A stretch of DNA of 64,000 bases from JBDTSW01 sp963807385 (lineage in GTDB: Bacteria; Actinomycetota; Thermoleophilia; Solirubrobacterales; 70-9), in assembly GCA_963807385.1 (NCBI GenBank), contig CAWEBQ010000002.1:1240001-1304000 (forward strand). Reading direction: 5' to 3'. Shown here piece after piece: positions 24,955 through 33,468 of this stretch. Position numbers and translations under genes: made by a program. Each line of letters starts with the position of its first letter. The stretch's first letter is position 1. Under the pieces are notes generated by a model, which saw only the letters and a program-made list of their open reading frames with translations, was not told the DNA's origin and ran no database searches.

Positions 24955-25833
24955 GTGAGCCCGGACGCCCCAACCGCCGTCGTCACCGACACGACGGCCT
25001 ACCTCCCGGACGAGATCATCGCCGAGGGTGGGATCCACCGGGTGAGCCTGTACGTCACCCTCGACGGCGACCAGCGTCCGGAGAGCGAGATCTCGGCCGC
25101 GCAGTACGGCGACTTCTTCGAGCGCCTGAGCCGCTCCGAGCTCGGGGCGACCACCTCGCAGCCGTCGGTGGGCGACTTCTGCGCCGTCTACGAGCCGCTG
25201 CTCGACGAGGGTCGGGAGATCGTCTCCCTGCACCTGTCAGCCGCGATCTCCGGCACCTTCGAGTCGGCCTCGCAGGCCCGCCAGCAGCTCATCGACGAGG
25301 GCAGGGGCGGGGAGCGCATTTACGTCGAGGACAGCCGTTCGGCGTGCGGCGGTCAGGGCCTGATGGTGATGGCGGCCTCACGGGCGGCAAAGCAGGGCGC
25401 CTCGGGAGCCGTCGCGCTCGAGGCCGCGCGCGAGGTGCGCTCGTCGCTGAAGATGTGGTTCGCGATCGACACCCTTGAGTACCTGCGCAAGGGCGGGCGG
25501 ATCGGCGCGGCTCAGGCCTTTCTCGGCTCCGCTCTTCAGATTAAGCCGATCCTGACTTTCGAGGAGGAGATCACCCCGGTCGAGCGCGTTCGCACCCGCC
25601 GCCGCGCCATGGAGCGGCTCGTGGACTTCGCCCACGAGCGCAAGGAGGCTGGCGCCAACCTGTGGGTCGTCCAGCACATCCACGACGCCGAGACCGCCCG
25701 CCAGCTCGTCGAGCGCTGCCGGGAGGTGTTTGGCTCGGATCCCGTGTTCGTCTCCGAGATCGGCCCGGTGATCGGCGCCCACATCGGCCCCGGCCTGCTG
25801 GGCTTCGGCGGCGCGAAGAGCGACCTGCTCTAG
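24955..25833 (+). CDS. DegV family fatty-acid-binding protein
   Basis: A 292-residue two-domain DegV protein. Members bind a fatty acid and some (FakB) present it to a fatty acid kinase for incorporation into phospholipid. Hallmarks: TAVVTDTTAYLPDEI at the start, TTSQPSVGDF, the SLHLSAAISGTFESA ligand loop, FAIDTLEYLRKGGRIGAAQA and the end EIGPVIGAHIGPGLLGFG. The start is the GTG at 24955. No FakA kinase (DAK domain) is in this window. It converges on the DUF3618 gene with a 4-base overlap of stop codons. Confidence 0.92.
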   Translation: MSPDAPTAVVTDTTAYLPDEIIAEGGIHRVSLYVTLDGDQRPESEISAAQYGDFFERLSRSELGATTSQPSVGDFCAVYEPLLDEGREIVSLHLSAAISGTFESASQARQQLIDEGRGGERIYVEDSRSACGGQGLMVMAASRAAKQGASGAVALEAAREVRSSLKMWFAIDTLEYLRKGGRIGAAQAFLGSALQIKPILTFEEEITPVERVRTRRRAMERLVDFAHERKEAGANLWVVQHIHDAETARQLVERCREVFGSDPVFVSEIGPVIGAHIGPGLLGFGGAKSDLL

Positions 25834-26105
25834 CGGCGGCGGCGCAGGGCCATCAGGCCGCCCACCGCGAAGCCCACGATCGCGGCACCCACGATCAGCT
25901 CCTGGCGGTGCTCGCGGACCTGGCGGCGCCAGTCGGTGAGGTCGGTGACGCGGCCTCGGAGGGCCTCCACCGACCGGCCGAGCTGCTCGCGCTGATGCTC
26001 GATGTCCCGCCGGATCTCGGCGGAGGAGCGGCCCGGGGCGCCGGCGCTGCGCCGGGCCACCGGCTCGCCGGCCCCGCTGACGTACAGCTCGCCGCCGTCG
26101 CTCAT
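25830..26105 (-). CDS. DUF3618 membrane protein
   Basis: A small protein of 91 residues. The DUF3618 signature SAEIRRDIEHQREQLGRSVE begins near residue 28, then VEALRGRVTDLTDWRRQVRE forms a long amphipathic helix. A single C-terminal membrane segment (LIVGAAIVGFAVGGLMAL) ends in a basic RRRR anchor. The topology would place the helix in the cytoplasm. It overlaps the Holin-X-like gene by four bases (ATGA), which itself overlaps a 44-residue gene, so the three form one translationally coupled unit. This trio is recurrent in actinobacteria, but its role in the envelope is unknown. Confidence 0.85.
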   Translation of the reverse strand: MSDGGELYVSGAGEPVARRSAGAPGRSSAEIRRDIEHQREQLGRSVEALRGRVTDLTDWRRQVREHRQELIVGAAIVGFAVGGLMALRRRR

Positions 26106-26572
26106 GGCCGAGTCCCCTCGTGCGGCGTCGTCCCACCCTCCAGGGTCTGGCGCACGCGGCGCGCTTCCTCGATGGCGAGGTCGGGGGTGGGCGGCGAGCC
26201 CTTCTGGAAGGAGCGGTAGGCGAAGTAGCCCGCGCCGGCGGCCACGAGGAACCAGAAGATGGCCTCGATCAGGAAGCCCAGCCAGACGGAGTCCTCGAAG
26301 AAGAGGTCGTTCAGGAGCCAGGCGAAGGCGTGCATGAGCATCGCCAGGCCCATCAGCGCGAACACGCCGGCGGCGATCCCCACCACGCCGCCGCGCAGCA
26401 GCGCCTGCACCTTCTCGGAGATCTCGGTCTTCGCGAGCTCGATCTCCTCGCGGACGAGCGTGGAGACCCGCTCGGAGACGTCGAACACCATCTCCCCGAC
26501 CGTCATGTCGTCGGGTTGGCGGTCGTTGCGGGGCGGGTCCGGCGGAATGCGGCCGTCCCCCTCCGGGGTCAC
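26102..26572 (-). CDS. Holin-X/DUF1469-type membrane protein
   Basis: A predicted protein of 156 residues from the GTG at 26572, which overlaps the stop of the small upstream gene (GTGA). After a disordered Pro/Asp-rich start, a helix with TVGEMVFDVSERVSTLVREE and IELAKTEISEKVQALLRG leads into two membrane segments, GIAAGVFALMGLAMLMHAFA and LIEAIFWFLVAAGAGYFAY. This is the family named putative actinobacterial Holin-X (phage_holin_3_6). Despite the name there is no phage context; it is a chromosomal envelope protein of unknown role. A later ATG at 26506 (MTVGEM) is a possible alternative start. Confidence 0.8.
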   Translation of the reverse strand: MTPEGDGRIPPDPPRNDRQPDDMTVGEMVFDVSERVSTLVREEIELAKTEISEKVQALLRGGVVGIAAGVFALMGLAMLMHAFAWLLNDLFFEDSVWLGFLIEAIFWFLVAAGAGYFAYRSFQKGSPPTPDLAIEEARRVRQTLEGGTTPHEGTRP

Positions 26573-26703
26573 TCCGGCGGCTCCTCGTTGAAGACGCGGG
26601 TCCAGATCGCGCTGGAGGTCCTGTGCGCGACGATGCTCGCGAGCGCGCCCGTGGCGGCCAGCAGGCCGGCCCACATCAGTCTTCTCACCATGTCGTTGTC
26701 CAT
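26569..26703 (-). CDS. 44-residue single-pass membrane peptide
   Basis: A short gene with ATG at 26703: MDNDMVRRLMWAGLLAATGA, then LASIVAHRTSSAIWTRVF and NEEPPE. It has a basic N-terminus, one membrane helix and a conserved-looking W-x-x-V-F...EPPE end, resembling small DUF4235-like proteins. Its TGA stop overlaps the GTG start of the Holin-X-like gene, so all three genes (44-residue, Holin-X, DUF3618) are coupled. The overlap arrangement and the sensible membrane topology argue that it is real although very short. Confidence 0.72.
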   Translation of the reverse strand: MDNDMVRRLMWAGLLAATGALASIVAHRTSSAIWTRVFNEEPPE

Positions 26704-26788
26704 GCCGTGTATCGGTCCCCGATCGCCTCGTGGGTCTTGCGTCGCGGCTACCCGCGGCGCCGGGGGCAGTAAACCACGAGGGCCCGGC

Positions 26789-27385
26789 CTACGTCTCGAG
26801 CCCGCCGCAGATGATCTCGAGGACCATCTCCCGCGAGCGGTCGAAGTCGCCGTCGCCGGCGGGGATCAGCTCGAACACCCAGCCGGAGAGGAGCTGCTCG
26901 ATCGCGCCGTAGAACCACATCGATGCCACCTGAGCATCGATGTCCGGACGGAACTCGCCGGACTTCTGGGCGTCGGCGATGATCTTCGCGATCGACTGGT
27001 AGGCCTTGCTGATCTCGGGCAGGTGGGTCTGACCGAACGAGTTCGCGGCCCGGGTGACCTCGACGATGATCACCTTCATCAGCTCCGGGTCGTAGCGGTA
27101 GGAATCGATGATGAACCGGGCGACCTCGTCGAGCTTCTCGCGCCCGGAGGCCGAGGTGGCGTCCACCTCGTCGATCGCGGCCAGGAGCAGCGACCAGCGC
27201 TCGGTGAACAGCTCGTTCATCACCTGGTCCTTCGACTTGAAGTAGTGGTAGACGAGCCCGTAGGCGACGCCCGCCTCGTCGGCGATGTCCGAGACCCGGC
27301 ACGAGTGGAATCCCTGCCGAGCGAATACGCGGATGCCCGCGTCAAGGATCTGCCGCCGGCGGTCGGCGGGGGGTGCCTTGGCCAT
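26789..27385 (-). CDS. TetR family regulator
   Basis: A 198-residue repressor. The HTH (about residues 8-55) reads RRRQILDAGIRVFARQGF, then VSDIADEAGVAYGLVYHYFK, a canonical TetR DNA-recognition region. The C-terminal ligand domain has YQSIAKIIADAQKSGEFRPD and MWFYGAIEQLLSGWVFEL, reminiscent of FadR-like TetR proteins that bind acyl-CoA. It starts at ATG 27385, directly abutting the stop of the nitrilase-like gene, so both come from the promoter near 28264. That promoter carries a TTGACT-N4-AGTCAA inverted repeat, a plausible site for this protein. Confidence 0.9.
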   Translation of the reverse strand: MAKAPPADRRRQILDAGIRVFARQGFHSCRVSDIADEAGVAYGLVYHYFKSKDQVMNELFTERWSLLLAAIDEVDATSASGREKLDEVARFIIDSYRYDPELMKVIIVEVTRAANSFGQTHLPEISKAYQSIAKIIADAQKSGEFRPDIDAQVASMWFYGAIEQLLSGWVFELIPAGDGDFDRSREMVLEIICGGLET

Positions 27386-28231
27386 CTAGGTGCGCGCCTC
27401 CACGGTCTCGGGCCAAAGGTATGTCCCGGGTCGGCGGTTGGCGAGGTTTGGCAGCTCCGCGCGCAGGCGCTCCTGCTCCTCCAGGTCGAGGTCGGCGGCC
27501 ACGAAGCACTCCCCGCCCTGCGCCTCGGCGAGAATCCGGCCCCAGGGATCGACGATCATCGAGTGGCCCCAGGACTCGTAGTGCGGGGGCGTCTTGCCGA
27601 TCTGCCCGGGCGCCAGGACGAACGCCTGGTTCTCGATCGCGCGCGTGCGCAACAGCACCTCCCAGTGCCCCTCGCCGGTCTGCATGGTGAACGCGGCGGG
27701 AACCGTGAACAGGCGCGCGCCCCGCACCGCGAGGATCCGGTACGGCTCGGGAAAGCGCACGTCGTAACAGATCGTCAGGCCCACCTCGAGCTCCTCGTCG
27801 CCGATGCCGCACGTCGTGCCCACCAGCTCCTCGCCTGCCCGCTCGGCCTCGGACTCGCGGTACGAGATGCCGCCCACGTCCACGTCGAACATGTGGATCT
27901 TCCTGTAGGCGGCAAGGCGCTCCCCGCCTGCATCGATCAGGACCGAGGTGTTATGGCGGGTCTCGCCGTCAGCAGCGGCCTCGACGATCGAGCCGGCGAG
28001 GATCGCGACGTTCAGCTCGCGCGCCCAGCCGGCCACGGCGGTCAGGGTGGGGCCGTCAAGCGGCTCGGCTCCGGCACGCGACACCTCGGGCGCGCCCAGG
28101 AGGTTCCACTTCTCCGGCAGGCCGATCAGTTCCGCCCCGTCGCCGGCCGCGGCGCGCACCAGCCGCTCCGCCGTCGCCAGGTTCGCCGGCTTGTCGGCGG
28201 TCGAGTTCATCTGGACTGCAGCAACACGCAT
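27386..28231 (-). CDS. Carbon-nitrogen hydrolase (nitrilase superfamily)
   Basis: A 281-residue amidase-type enzyme. The catalytic triad is visible: E40 in GLPEKWN, K111 in YRKIHMFD and C155 in TICYDVRFPEPYR. The KIHMFDVDV and CYDVRFPE motifs are closest to the Nit1/NitA branch, whose members hydrolyse deaminated glutathione or omega-amides such as alpha-ketoglutaramate. The ATG at 28231 (MRVAAVQMNS) is the natural family start. It is followed with no gap by a TetR gene. An acyl-CoA-dehydrogenase-like gene is divergent. Cleavage of a small amide is likely; the substrate is not determined. Confidence 0.9.
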   Translation of the reverse strand: MRVAAVQMNSTADKPANLATAERLVRAAAGDGAELIGLPEKWNLLGAPEVSRAGAEPLDGPTLTAVAGWARELNVAILAGSIVEAAADGETRHNTSVLIDAGGERLAAYRKIHMFDVDVGGISYRESEAERAGEELVGTTCGIGDEELEVGLTICYDVRFPEPYRILAVRGARLFTVPAAFTMQTGEGHWEVLLRTRAIENQAFVLAPGQIGKTPPHYESWGHSMIVDPWGRILAEAQGGECFVAADLDLEEQERLRAELPNLANRRPGTYLWPETVEART

Positions 28232-28263
28232 GAGATCCGGGCTCCTCACCCCGCGACCCGCCG

Positions 28264-28279
28264 TTGACTGACGAGTCAA
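28264..28279. promoter_or_regulatory. Inverted repeat TTGACT-N4-AGTCAA, putative TetR operator
   Basis: A perfect 6-bp-arm inverted repeat in the 89-base divergent promoter between the nitrilase/TetR operon and the acyl-CoA-dehydrogenase-like gene. Size and position suit a TetR dimer site. The regulator encoded in the left operon is the obvious candidate. Confidence 0.6.
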
Positions 28280-28320
28280 TCTAGAAAGGATACCCCGCCG
28301 CGCCGGATAGCCTCCCGGCC

Positions 28321-29490
28321 ATGACAACGGCTTTCAGTGGCGCAAATGGCACCTTGATGCACATGCCCGATGACCTGCGCGACCCAGCCGAGAATCTCGG
28401 ATCGATTGGCGCTCGGCATGCCGAGCGCTCCGAGCGCGATCGAACGCTTGCGCCCGAGGCAGCTGAGGCGCTGGCACTGTCCCCGATCCCATCGATGCTC
28501 GTCCCCGCAGAACTCGGGGGCGGCGAGCGACCGCCCGGCGAGATGGTCGCGGCGCTCGAGCGGATAGCCCGCGACGACGCCTCGGCCGCGTGGAGCGCGA
28601 TGGTCGCGGCGACCAGCGGCCTCGTCTCCGCCTATCTCGACCCCGACTTCGCCCGCGAGGCGTTCGGGCCGCCCGCGGTAGGCGGCGGCGTGTACGCGCC
28701 GATGGGACGGGCGACGATCGACGATGGTGGCTACATCTTGTCTGGGCGCTGGCCGTTCGCAAGCGGCTGCCGGCATGCGACGACCCTGATGGGCGGGGCA
28801 CTGACCGCAGACGACGACGGGCCGACGGTGCGCGCGATGGTCTTTCCGGCAGCCGAAGCACGGATCCACGACGCCTGGGAGACCACGGGCCTGCGCGGCA
28901 CAGGCAGCCATGACATCGAGGTTGCCGAACTGCGGATTCCGGCGGGCCACACAGCGTCCCTCTCCAGCGATCGGCCGCGCCATGACGGACCGCTCTACGT
29001 CTTCCCGGCGTTCGGGCTGCTCGCGCTCGGGATCGCGGGCGTGGCGATGGGGATCGCGGCGGGCGCGATCGACGACCTGATCGATCTCGCGTCGGCGAAG
29101 AAGCCCGGCGGCTCGAAGCGGACGCTCGCCGAGCGCTCGAGCGTGCAGGAGTCGGTCGCGCGAGCTGAGGCGATGGTGGGCTCCGCTCGAGCGTTCGTCG
29201 CCGAAGCCGTCGGCGAGGCCTGGGGTGCAGCGTCCTCCGACGGGGAGATCGGCACGGCCGCGCGGGCAAAGCTGAGGCTCGCCGCGACTCACGCGACGAG
29301 GTTGTCCGCCGAGGCCGTCGACCTCATGTACGAGGCGGGCGGCGGAACCGCGATCTACACGCGCAGCCCGCTCGAGCGCCGTTTCCGAGACATCCACACC
29401 GCCAAGGCGCACATGATGGTCTCACCGGCCAGCCTCGAACTGGCCGGGCGCATCATGCTGGGCCTCGATACGGACACCGCGCAGCTCTGA
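28321..29490 (+). CDS. Acyl-CoA dehydrogenase-like flavoprotein (group D monooxygenase type)
   Basis: A 389-residue protein of the acyl-CoA dehydrogenase fold but divergent from true dehydrogenases. It has ERIARDDASAAWSAMVAA, GRATIDDGGYILSGRWPFAS (central FAD domain) and WETTGLRGTGSHDIEVAEL, then helices ending GGTAIYTRSPLERRFRDIHT with HMMVSPAS. The GxGSHDIEV and SPLERRFRD motifs are shared with reduced-flavin-dependent monooxygenases such as HsaA/HpaB-like and DszC-like enzymes, which hydroxylate aromatic rings or heteroatoms. No EGT catalytic-base motif is seen. The promoter is shared with the nitrilase/TetR operon. The flavin reductase partner is not adjacent. Confidence 0.82.
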   Translation: MTTAFSGANGTLMHMPDDLRDPAENLGSIGARHAERSERDRTLAPEAAEALALSPIPSMLVPAELGGGERPPGEMVAALERIARDDASAAWSAMVAATSGLVSAYLDPDFAREAFGPPAVGGGVYAPMGRATIDDGGYILSGRWPFASGCRHATTLMGGALTADDDGPTVRAMVFPAAEARIHDAWETTGLRGTGSHDIEVAELRIPAGHTASLSSDRPRHDGPLYVFPAFGLLALGIAGVAMGIAAGAIDDLIDLASAKKPGGSKRTLAERSSVQESVARAEAMVGSARAFVAEAVGEAWGAASSDGEIGTAARAKLRLAATHATRLSAEAVDLMYEAGGGTAIYTRSPLERRFRDIHTAKAHMMVSPASLELAGRIMLGLDTDTAQL

Positions 29491-29566
29491 TCGGTGGCTC
29501 GCGCCGCCTCGTGTCCCAGTAGATTGCCCGGTCGGCAGGGGGGCAACGAGGAGGGGCGGGACCCGC

Positions 29567-32185
29567 GTGACGCAGAGGCTTTCGAAGTTCGCGCTGCTCA
29601 GCGGCTGCCTTGCCCTCGGCCTCCTCGCGGCCCCGTCTCCTCTGTACGCCGCGAAGAAACCGAATCTCACCGTGGTGTCGATCAAAGCCGCGAAGTCGTC
29701 GGTCGTTCAGGGCGAAGGGTTCCAGGCCACCGCCGTCCTCGCCAACCGGGGGAAGCGAAAGGCCAAGACCTCCTCGATGGCCGTTTCGCTCGCCTTCGAT
29801 CCAGAGGCGGCCTACGGCGGGATGAGGCTGACGAAGGCCAGGGTGAACCCCGTTCCGCCCGGCGGGCGCCTGACCGTGCGCACGAGCTTGACCTCCGATG
29901 ACACCACGATCGACCCCATGCTCCTGGTGGCATGCGCTGACGACTCCGGCGCTATCCGGGAGTCTCGCGAGGACGACAACTGCACGGCCTCGAAGAACGA
30001 CATCGAAGTAACGGCGCCGAAGGGCCCGATCGATCTGATCGACGAAGAGGTGGCCGCAGGAGCCATCCCGGCTGAAACGGGGCTCCTCTACAAACTCTAC
30101 GCGACCATGGGCGACGATCGCCTCCCGCCGCGGTTCGCCGGCGACCTCGGGTTCGAAGTCGACGCAGGCTCGGTTTTCGAAGAGGCGGCGCAGGAATGGT
30201 CGACGCTCTCGGAGGAGACCCGGGCGGTCCTGGATCCGTTTTTCTCCCCGCCCATCTACGACGGTGCCTACGCGCCAAGAAGTGCCGGCGGGAAAATGAT
30301 CGGACGGCGCGGCGCACCCTCCGAAGCGGTCCACTGCATCGAAGGTGGCCCCGGGTCAACTCGGACGATCACAACCACGCAATGGGAGAGCTTCGAGACC
30401 GACCACTTCAGGTTCTGGCACTACACCGAGCCGCTGGGAGATGGGAACGCCGATCCCGAAAGTTCCCTCGAAACGGCACAAGAGTTGGCGGCCGTAGCCG
30501 AGGACGTCTACGAGAAGGAAACGACCCTGTTCGGACGGGTTCCGCTCAGCGACGAGAAGCAGGAGTGCAGCGGCGGCGACGGCAAGATCGACGTGTACGC
30601 ATTCCGCAGGTCGTGGAGCACGGGCGCGCAGGTCGTTCCGTTCCCACCCGGGGCGGTGAACCGCCCCGGCTACATCTGGGCCGCCCCCGATTTCATCGAC
30701 TCGACCCAGCGCGCGAAGTACGTGATGTCACACGAGTTCGCGCACCTCATACATTTCACCTACCAATACGCGGGTGGGCGGTACGACTTCGAGTACGGAT
30801 GGCTCGAGGAGGCGAGCGCGGAGTGGGCTGTGGACTTCGTGTATCCCCTCCTCAATTGGGAGCACGGCTGGGCGATCGGTTACCTGCACGGCGGTCGCGC
30901 GGCCGGCGCCCGGGGTGGGCCGAATCCCGGCTGGCAGGCGCCCCTCGGAGAGTGCATCTGGGCAGGTTGCGGTAACGGGTACCGCGACTACCTCTTCCTC
31001 TTCTACTTGGCCCGCTCCCTCGACCCCGAGATCATCGCTGAGATTTTCGAGTGGAGCGAGAATGCCGATTCGATCTCGGCGCTGGACTCCGCGATTCCCG
31101 GCGGGCTGGCCGAGCAGTTTCCGGCGTTTGCCGTTCACAATTTGAACGTCGGAACCGTCGACGACTACAGAGGATGGGACGCCCTGAGTGCGAGTCTCGA
31201 TATGGCCGATCAGCCCCGGGCAGAGATCGAGCTGGACGGGAAGAGGAAGCGTACGACCGCACTTCCGGGGGCAAGCGATCTGACCGGCACCCCGTCGAGA
31301 GTCGTCGAAGACCTCGAGTACCGCTGGATGTCGTTCGAGTTCCCGGACGATGACGTGCGCGCCGTCGCGTTCAACGACACGGGCTATCGGAGCGGCGCGC
31401 CCGCCGGCGCCCAGGTCTGGGCTTACGTCGAACTGGAGAACGGTCAGAGCCGCATCGAGGATTGGACGGGCCGAAACGAAGTCCTCTTCTGCCGCGACAA
31501 CCCGTCGGAGGACCTCGTGGAGGTCGTGACCTTCTGGGTCAACGCCGAGGCGAGCCCCTACGTGACCTCGGGGGGGAGCGCCGACTTTCCGGGCAGGAAC
31601 GGGCGGGTCGAGGCGACCGACAGGTGCACTTTCCCCGACGCCTTCGCGGCGACGGCAGAGGGGCAGATCTCCGGAGAGTCCGTCACCGAGACCTGGGAGG
31701 CAACCATTCCGCTGAAGCCGAACTACCGCGGCCCGGACAACGCCAGCTACGGAGCCACCGGCGGGACGGTCAACTGGCAGGTATCCGGGACCGTGCCGTG
31801 CCCGTCGGGCGGGGGAACCCGCACGATCACGGGATCGGCGACCTGGCCCTACTACACGCCGGCTTTCCCGGGGCAAATCGGCCCGTCGAATCTCTATCTC
31901 TACGGACCTGGGGTGCCGAATCCGGACCTCGCCGACGGATACCAGTTCCAGGTCGTGCCAGGTCCCCATCCAGGCGTCGGCGTCACCTACGGCCCGTGCA
32001 ACTCCACGCCTGCGGAGACCACCAGGGCCTACACCGCTCTCAACTGCTCACTCTGGAGCTCCTCGGTCCGTCCCTGGCATGGCGAATACACGCTCTCGGG
32101 CGAGCGGACCGCCTACCGGAGCGGCCTTTGCGGCCCGGAACCCGGACCGCCACACACCTTCAGCTGGTCGATCGTCCCCGGCTGA
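29567..32185 (+). CDS. Exported CARDB-domain zinc metalloprotease (gluzincin-like)
   Basis: An 872-residue secreted protein from GTG 29567 with signal peptide LSKFALLSGCLALGLLAAPS. A CARDB-like adhesion domain follows (about 32-145: PNLTVVSIKAAKSSVVQGEG, SREDDNCTASKNDIEV). The protease core has H389-E-F-A-H393 in VMSHEFAHLIHF and, 21-22 residues later, Glu in WLEEASAEWAVDF, the gluzincin third ligand, similar to M30-type enzymes (HEFQH...WLNEG). The C-terminal part (about 560-870) is beta-rich with paired cysteines and no named domain. The role is extracellular protein breakdown. A GC dip and less regular codon use than neighbours hint at acquisition (inference). Confidence 0.8.
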   Translation: MTQRLSKFALLSGCLALGLLAAPSPLYAAKKPNLTVVSIKAAKSSVVQGEGFQATAVLANRGKRKAKTSSMAVSLAFDPEAAYGGMRLTKARVNPVPPGGRLTVRTSLTSDDTTIDPMLLVACADDSGAIRESREDDNCTASKNDIEVTAPKGPIDLIDEEVAAGAIPAETGLLYKLYATMGDDRLPPRFAGDLGFEVDAGSVFEEAAQEWSTLSEETRAVLDPFFSPPIYDGAYAPRSAGGKMIGRRGAPSEAVHCIEGGPGSTRTITTTQWESFETDHFRFWHYTEPLGDGNADPESSLETAQELAAVAEDVYEKETTLFGRVPLSDEKQECSGGDGKIDVYAFRRSWSTGAQVVPFPPGAVNRPGYIWAAPDFIDSTQRAKYVMSHEFAHLIHFTYQYAGGRYDFEYGWLEEASAEWAVDFVYPLLNWEHGWAIGYLHGGRAAGARGGPNPGWQAPLGECIWAGCGNGYRDYLFLFYLARSLDPEIIAEIFEWSENADSISALDSAIPGGLAEQFPAFAVHNLNVGTVDDYRGWDALSASLDMADQPRAEIELDGKRKRTTALPGASDLTGTPSRVVEDLEYRWMSFEFPDDDVRAVAFNDTGYRSGAPAGAQVWAYVELENGQSRIEDWTGRNEVLFCRDNPSEDLVEVVTFWVNAEASPYVTSGGSADFPGRNGRVEATDRCTFPDAFAATAEGQISGESVTETWEATIPLKPNYRGPDNASYGATGGTVNWQVSGTVPCPSGGGTRTITGSATWPYYTPAFPGQIGPSNLYLYGPGVPNPDLADGYQFQVVPGPHPGVGVTYGPCNSTPAETTRAYTALNCSLWSSSVRPWHGEYTLSGERTAYRSGLCGPEPGPPHTFSWSIVPG

Positions 32186-32278
32186 CGGGGCGACCGGGCA
32201 ACTCAGCCCGCCGCGCCCGAAACTCCCCGGCGGCGAGGCGACCGTCACCCGCGGGCAGGGCTCGCCGAGATCCGGGCT

Positions 32279-32683
32279 TCAGCCGGATAGCAGCCAGACG
32301 ATCATCGTGCCGAGGACGATCACGGCCTCGATCGTGATCAGCAGGCCGGCGGCGCCCGCGAGGGATTCGCCCGAGGCCCAGTCGGCCGAGACTCCGAGGA
32401 GATAGCCGGCGAGCAGGACGCCGACGGCGATGGCCCCCCAGGCGAGCAACGAGCGCTCCCAGCGGCGGTCGCTCTCCGCGTAGCGGGAGCGCATCCGGCG
32501 CTCGATCGCGAACGGGGTGGAGAAGAGTGCGCCCAGCAGCCCGAACGCGAACACCACGATCCATCCGTTGACCGAGTCGGTGGTGAGATACGGCGCGCCC
32601 TTCGTGCCCGCCAGCAGTAGGGCGACCAGGGCGACCCCCACCCCGACGGCGACGCCCATCAGCGGTGCGCGTTCCTCGTTCAC
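32279..32683 (-). CDS. Hypothetical four-helix membrane protein
   Basis: An unrecognised 134-residue protein starting at GTG 32683. Four hydrophobic segments: MGVAVGVGVALVALLLAG, GWIVVFAFGLLGALFSTPFA, LLAWGAIAVGVLLAGYLLG and GLLITIEAVIVLGTMIVWL. A charged loop between helices 2 and 3 (ERRMRSRYAESDRRWERS) should be cytoplasmic. It is the last gene downstream of the MerR gene (37-base gap) and may belong to the acyl-CoA operon, but nothing ties it to that pathway. Confidence 0.65.
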   Translation of the reverse strand: MNEERAPLMGVAVGVGVALVALLLAGTKGAPYLTTDSVNGWIVVFAFGLLGALFSTPFAIERRMRSRYAESDRRWERSLLAWGAIAVGVLLAGYLLGVSADWASGESLAGAAGLLITIEAVIVLGTMIVWLLSG

Positions 32684-32720
32684 GGGCGCCCGCGAGCCTC
32701 TCGCTCGACGTCGTCGTCGC

Positions 32721-33434
32721 TCACGAGGTCTCCTTGTGAGTCGAGCCCTCCAGGGCGGCGACCATCAGCTTGGTGTGCAGGGCCGCGATCAGGTCGTTCA
32801 GGGGGCTGAGCCCTGCCTCGATGATCTCCAGCGCGCGCTCGGTCTCGACGCCGCCCGCCAGGCGCTCGCGAAGGACGCGGATCTCCTCGGCGACCACCGG
32901 CTCGAGGGCACGCTTGTAGCGGAGGGTGTCGTAGACGGTGAAGCCCAGGCTCTCGTCGTAGCCGCCGGCCCGGAAGCGGCTGATCGCCTGGATCACCGCG
33001 ATGTCGGACGGCGAGTAACCGGCGGCGTCCGGGGTCAGCACCTCGAGCTCGGCGAGCCGGTCGAGCACATCGGCGGGCACGTCGTAGCGCTCGCGGGCCT
33101 CGTCGACCGGAACGCGCTCGCTCTCGCCGGCCAGCGCCCGATGGAGGATCCGGTCCTCGAGCTCGATCACGGCCCGCAGCCGCTCGGGGTCGGCCTCGCC
33201 CTGATCGAGCAGCTCGCGGATCACCTTCAGCGGCATGAAGCGCTCCTCCTGGAGCTGCTTTATGACCCGTATGCGGTCGACGAACTCCGGCGGGTAGTAG
33301 GCCATGTTTCGCGAGGTCTTCACGGGCTCCGGCAGCAGGCCCTCGCGCAGGTAGTGGCGCACCGTCGCGACAGGGACCTCGGAGCGCTCGGCCAACTCCG
33401 AGATCTTGAGGAGCTCCTGGGCCGGCGCGCTCAT
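32721..33434 (-). CDS. MerR family regulator
   Basis: A 237-residue MerR-type protein. The winged helix (about residues 9-75) reads LKISELAERSEVPVATVRHY, then REGLLPEPVKTSRNMAYYPP, followed by RIRVIKQLQEERFMPLKVIR. The C-terminal 150 residues form an effector domain without metal-binding cysteines, so it senses a small molecule. It lies 34 bases after the CoA-transferase gene and is probably the last regulator gene of the same operon, suggesting feedback control by a pathway acyl-CoA. A 19-bp palindrome at the head of the operon is a candidate site. Confidence 0.9.
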   Translation of the reverse strand: MSAPAQELLKISELAERSEVPVATVRHYLREGLLPEPVKTSRNMAYYPPEFVDRIRVIKQLQEERFMPLKVIRELLDQGEADPERLRAVIELEDRILHRALAGESERVPVDEARERYDVPADVLDRLAELEVLTPDAAGYSPSDIAVIQAISRFRAGGYDESLGFTVYDTLRYKRALEPVVAEEIRVLRERLAGGVETERALEIIEAGLSPLNDLIAALHTKLMVAALEGSTHKETS

Positions 33435-33468
33435 GATCGTGGTCCGGATCGTGCCCGGGCGCGAAAGC

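Noticed and set aside
26102..26572. Prophage suspected from the Holin-X name
   Set aside because: No other phage, integrase or lysis genes are present; the family is chromosomal in actinobacteria.
32680..32722. A 14-codon frame between the MerR and membrane-protein genes
   Set aside because: Too short, no conserved sequence, and the only support is the overlap of its stop with the next GTG.
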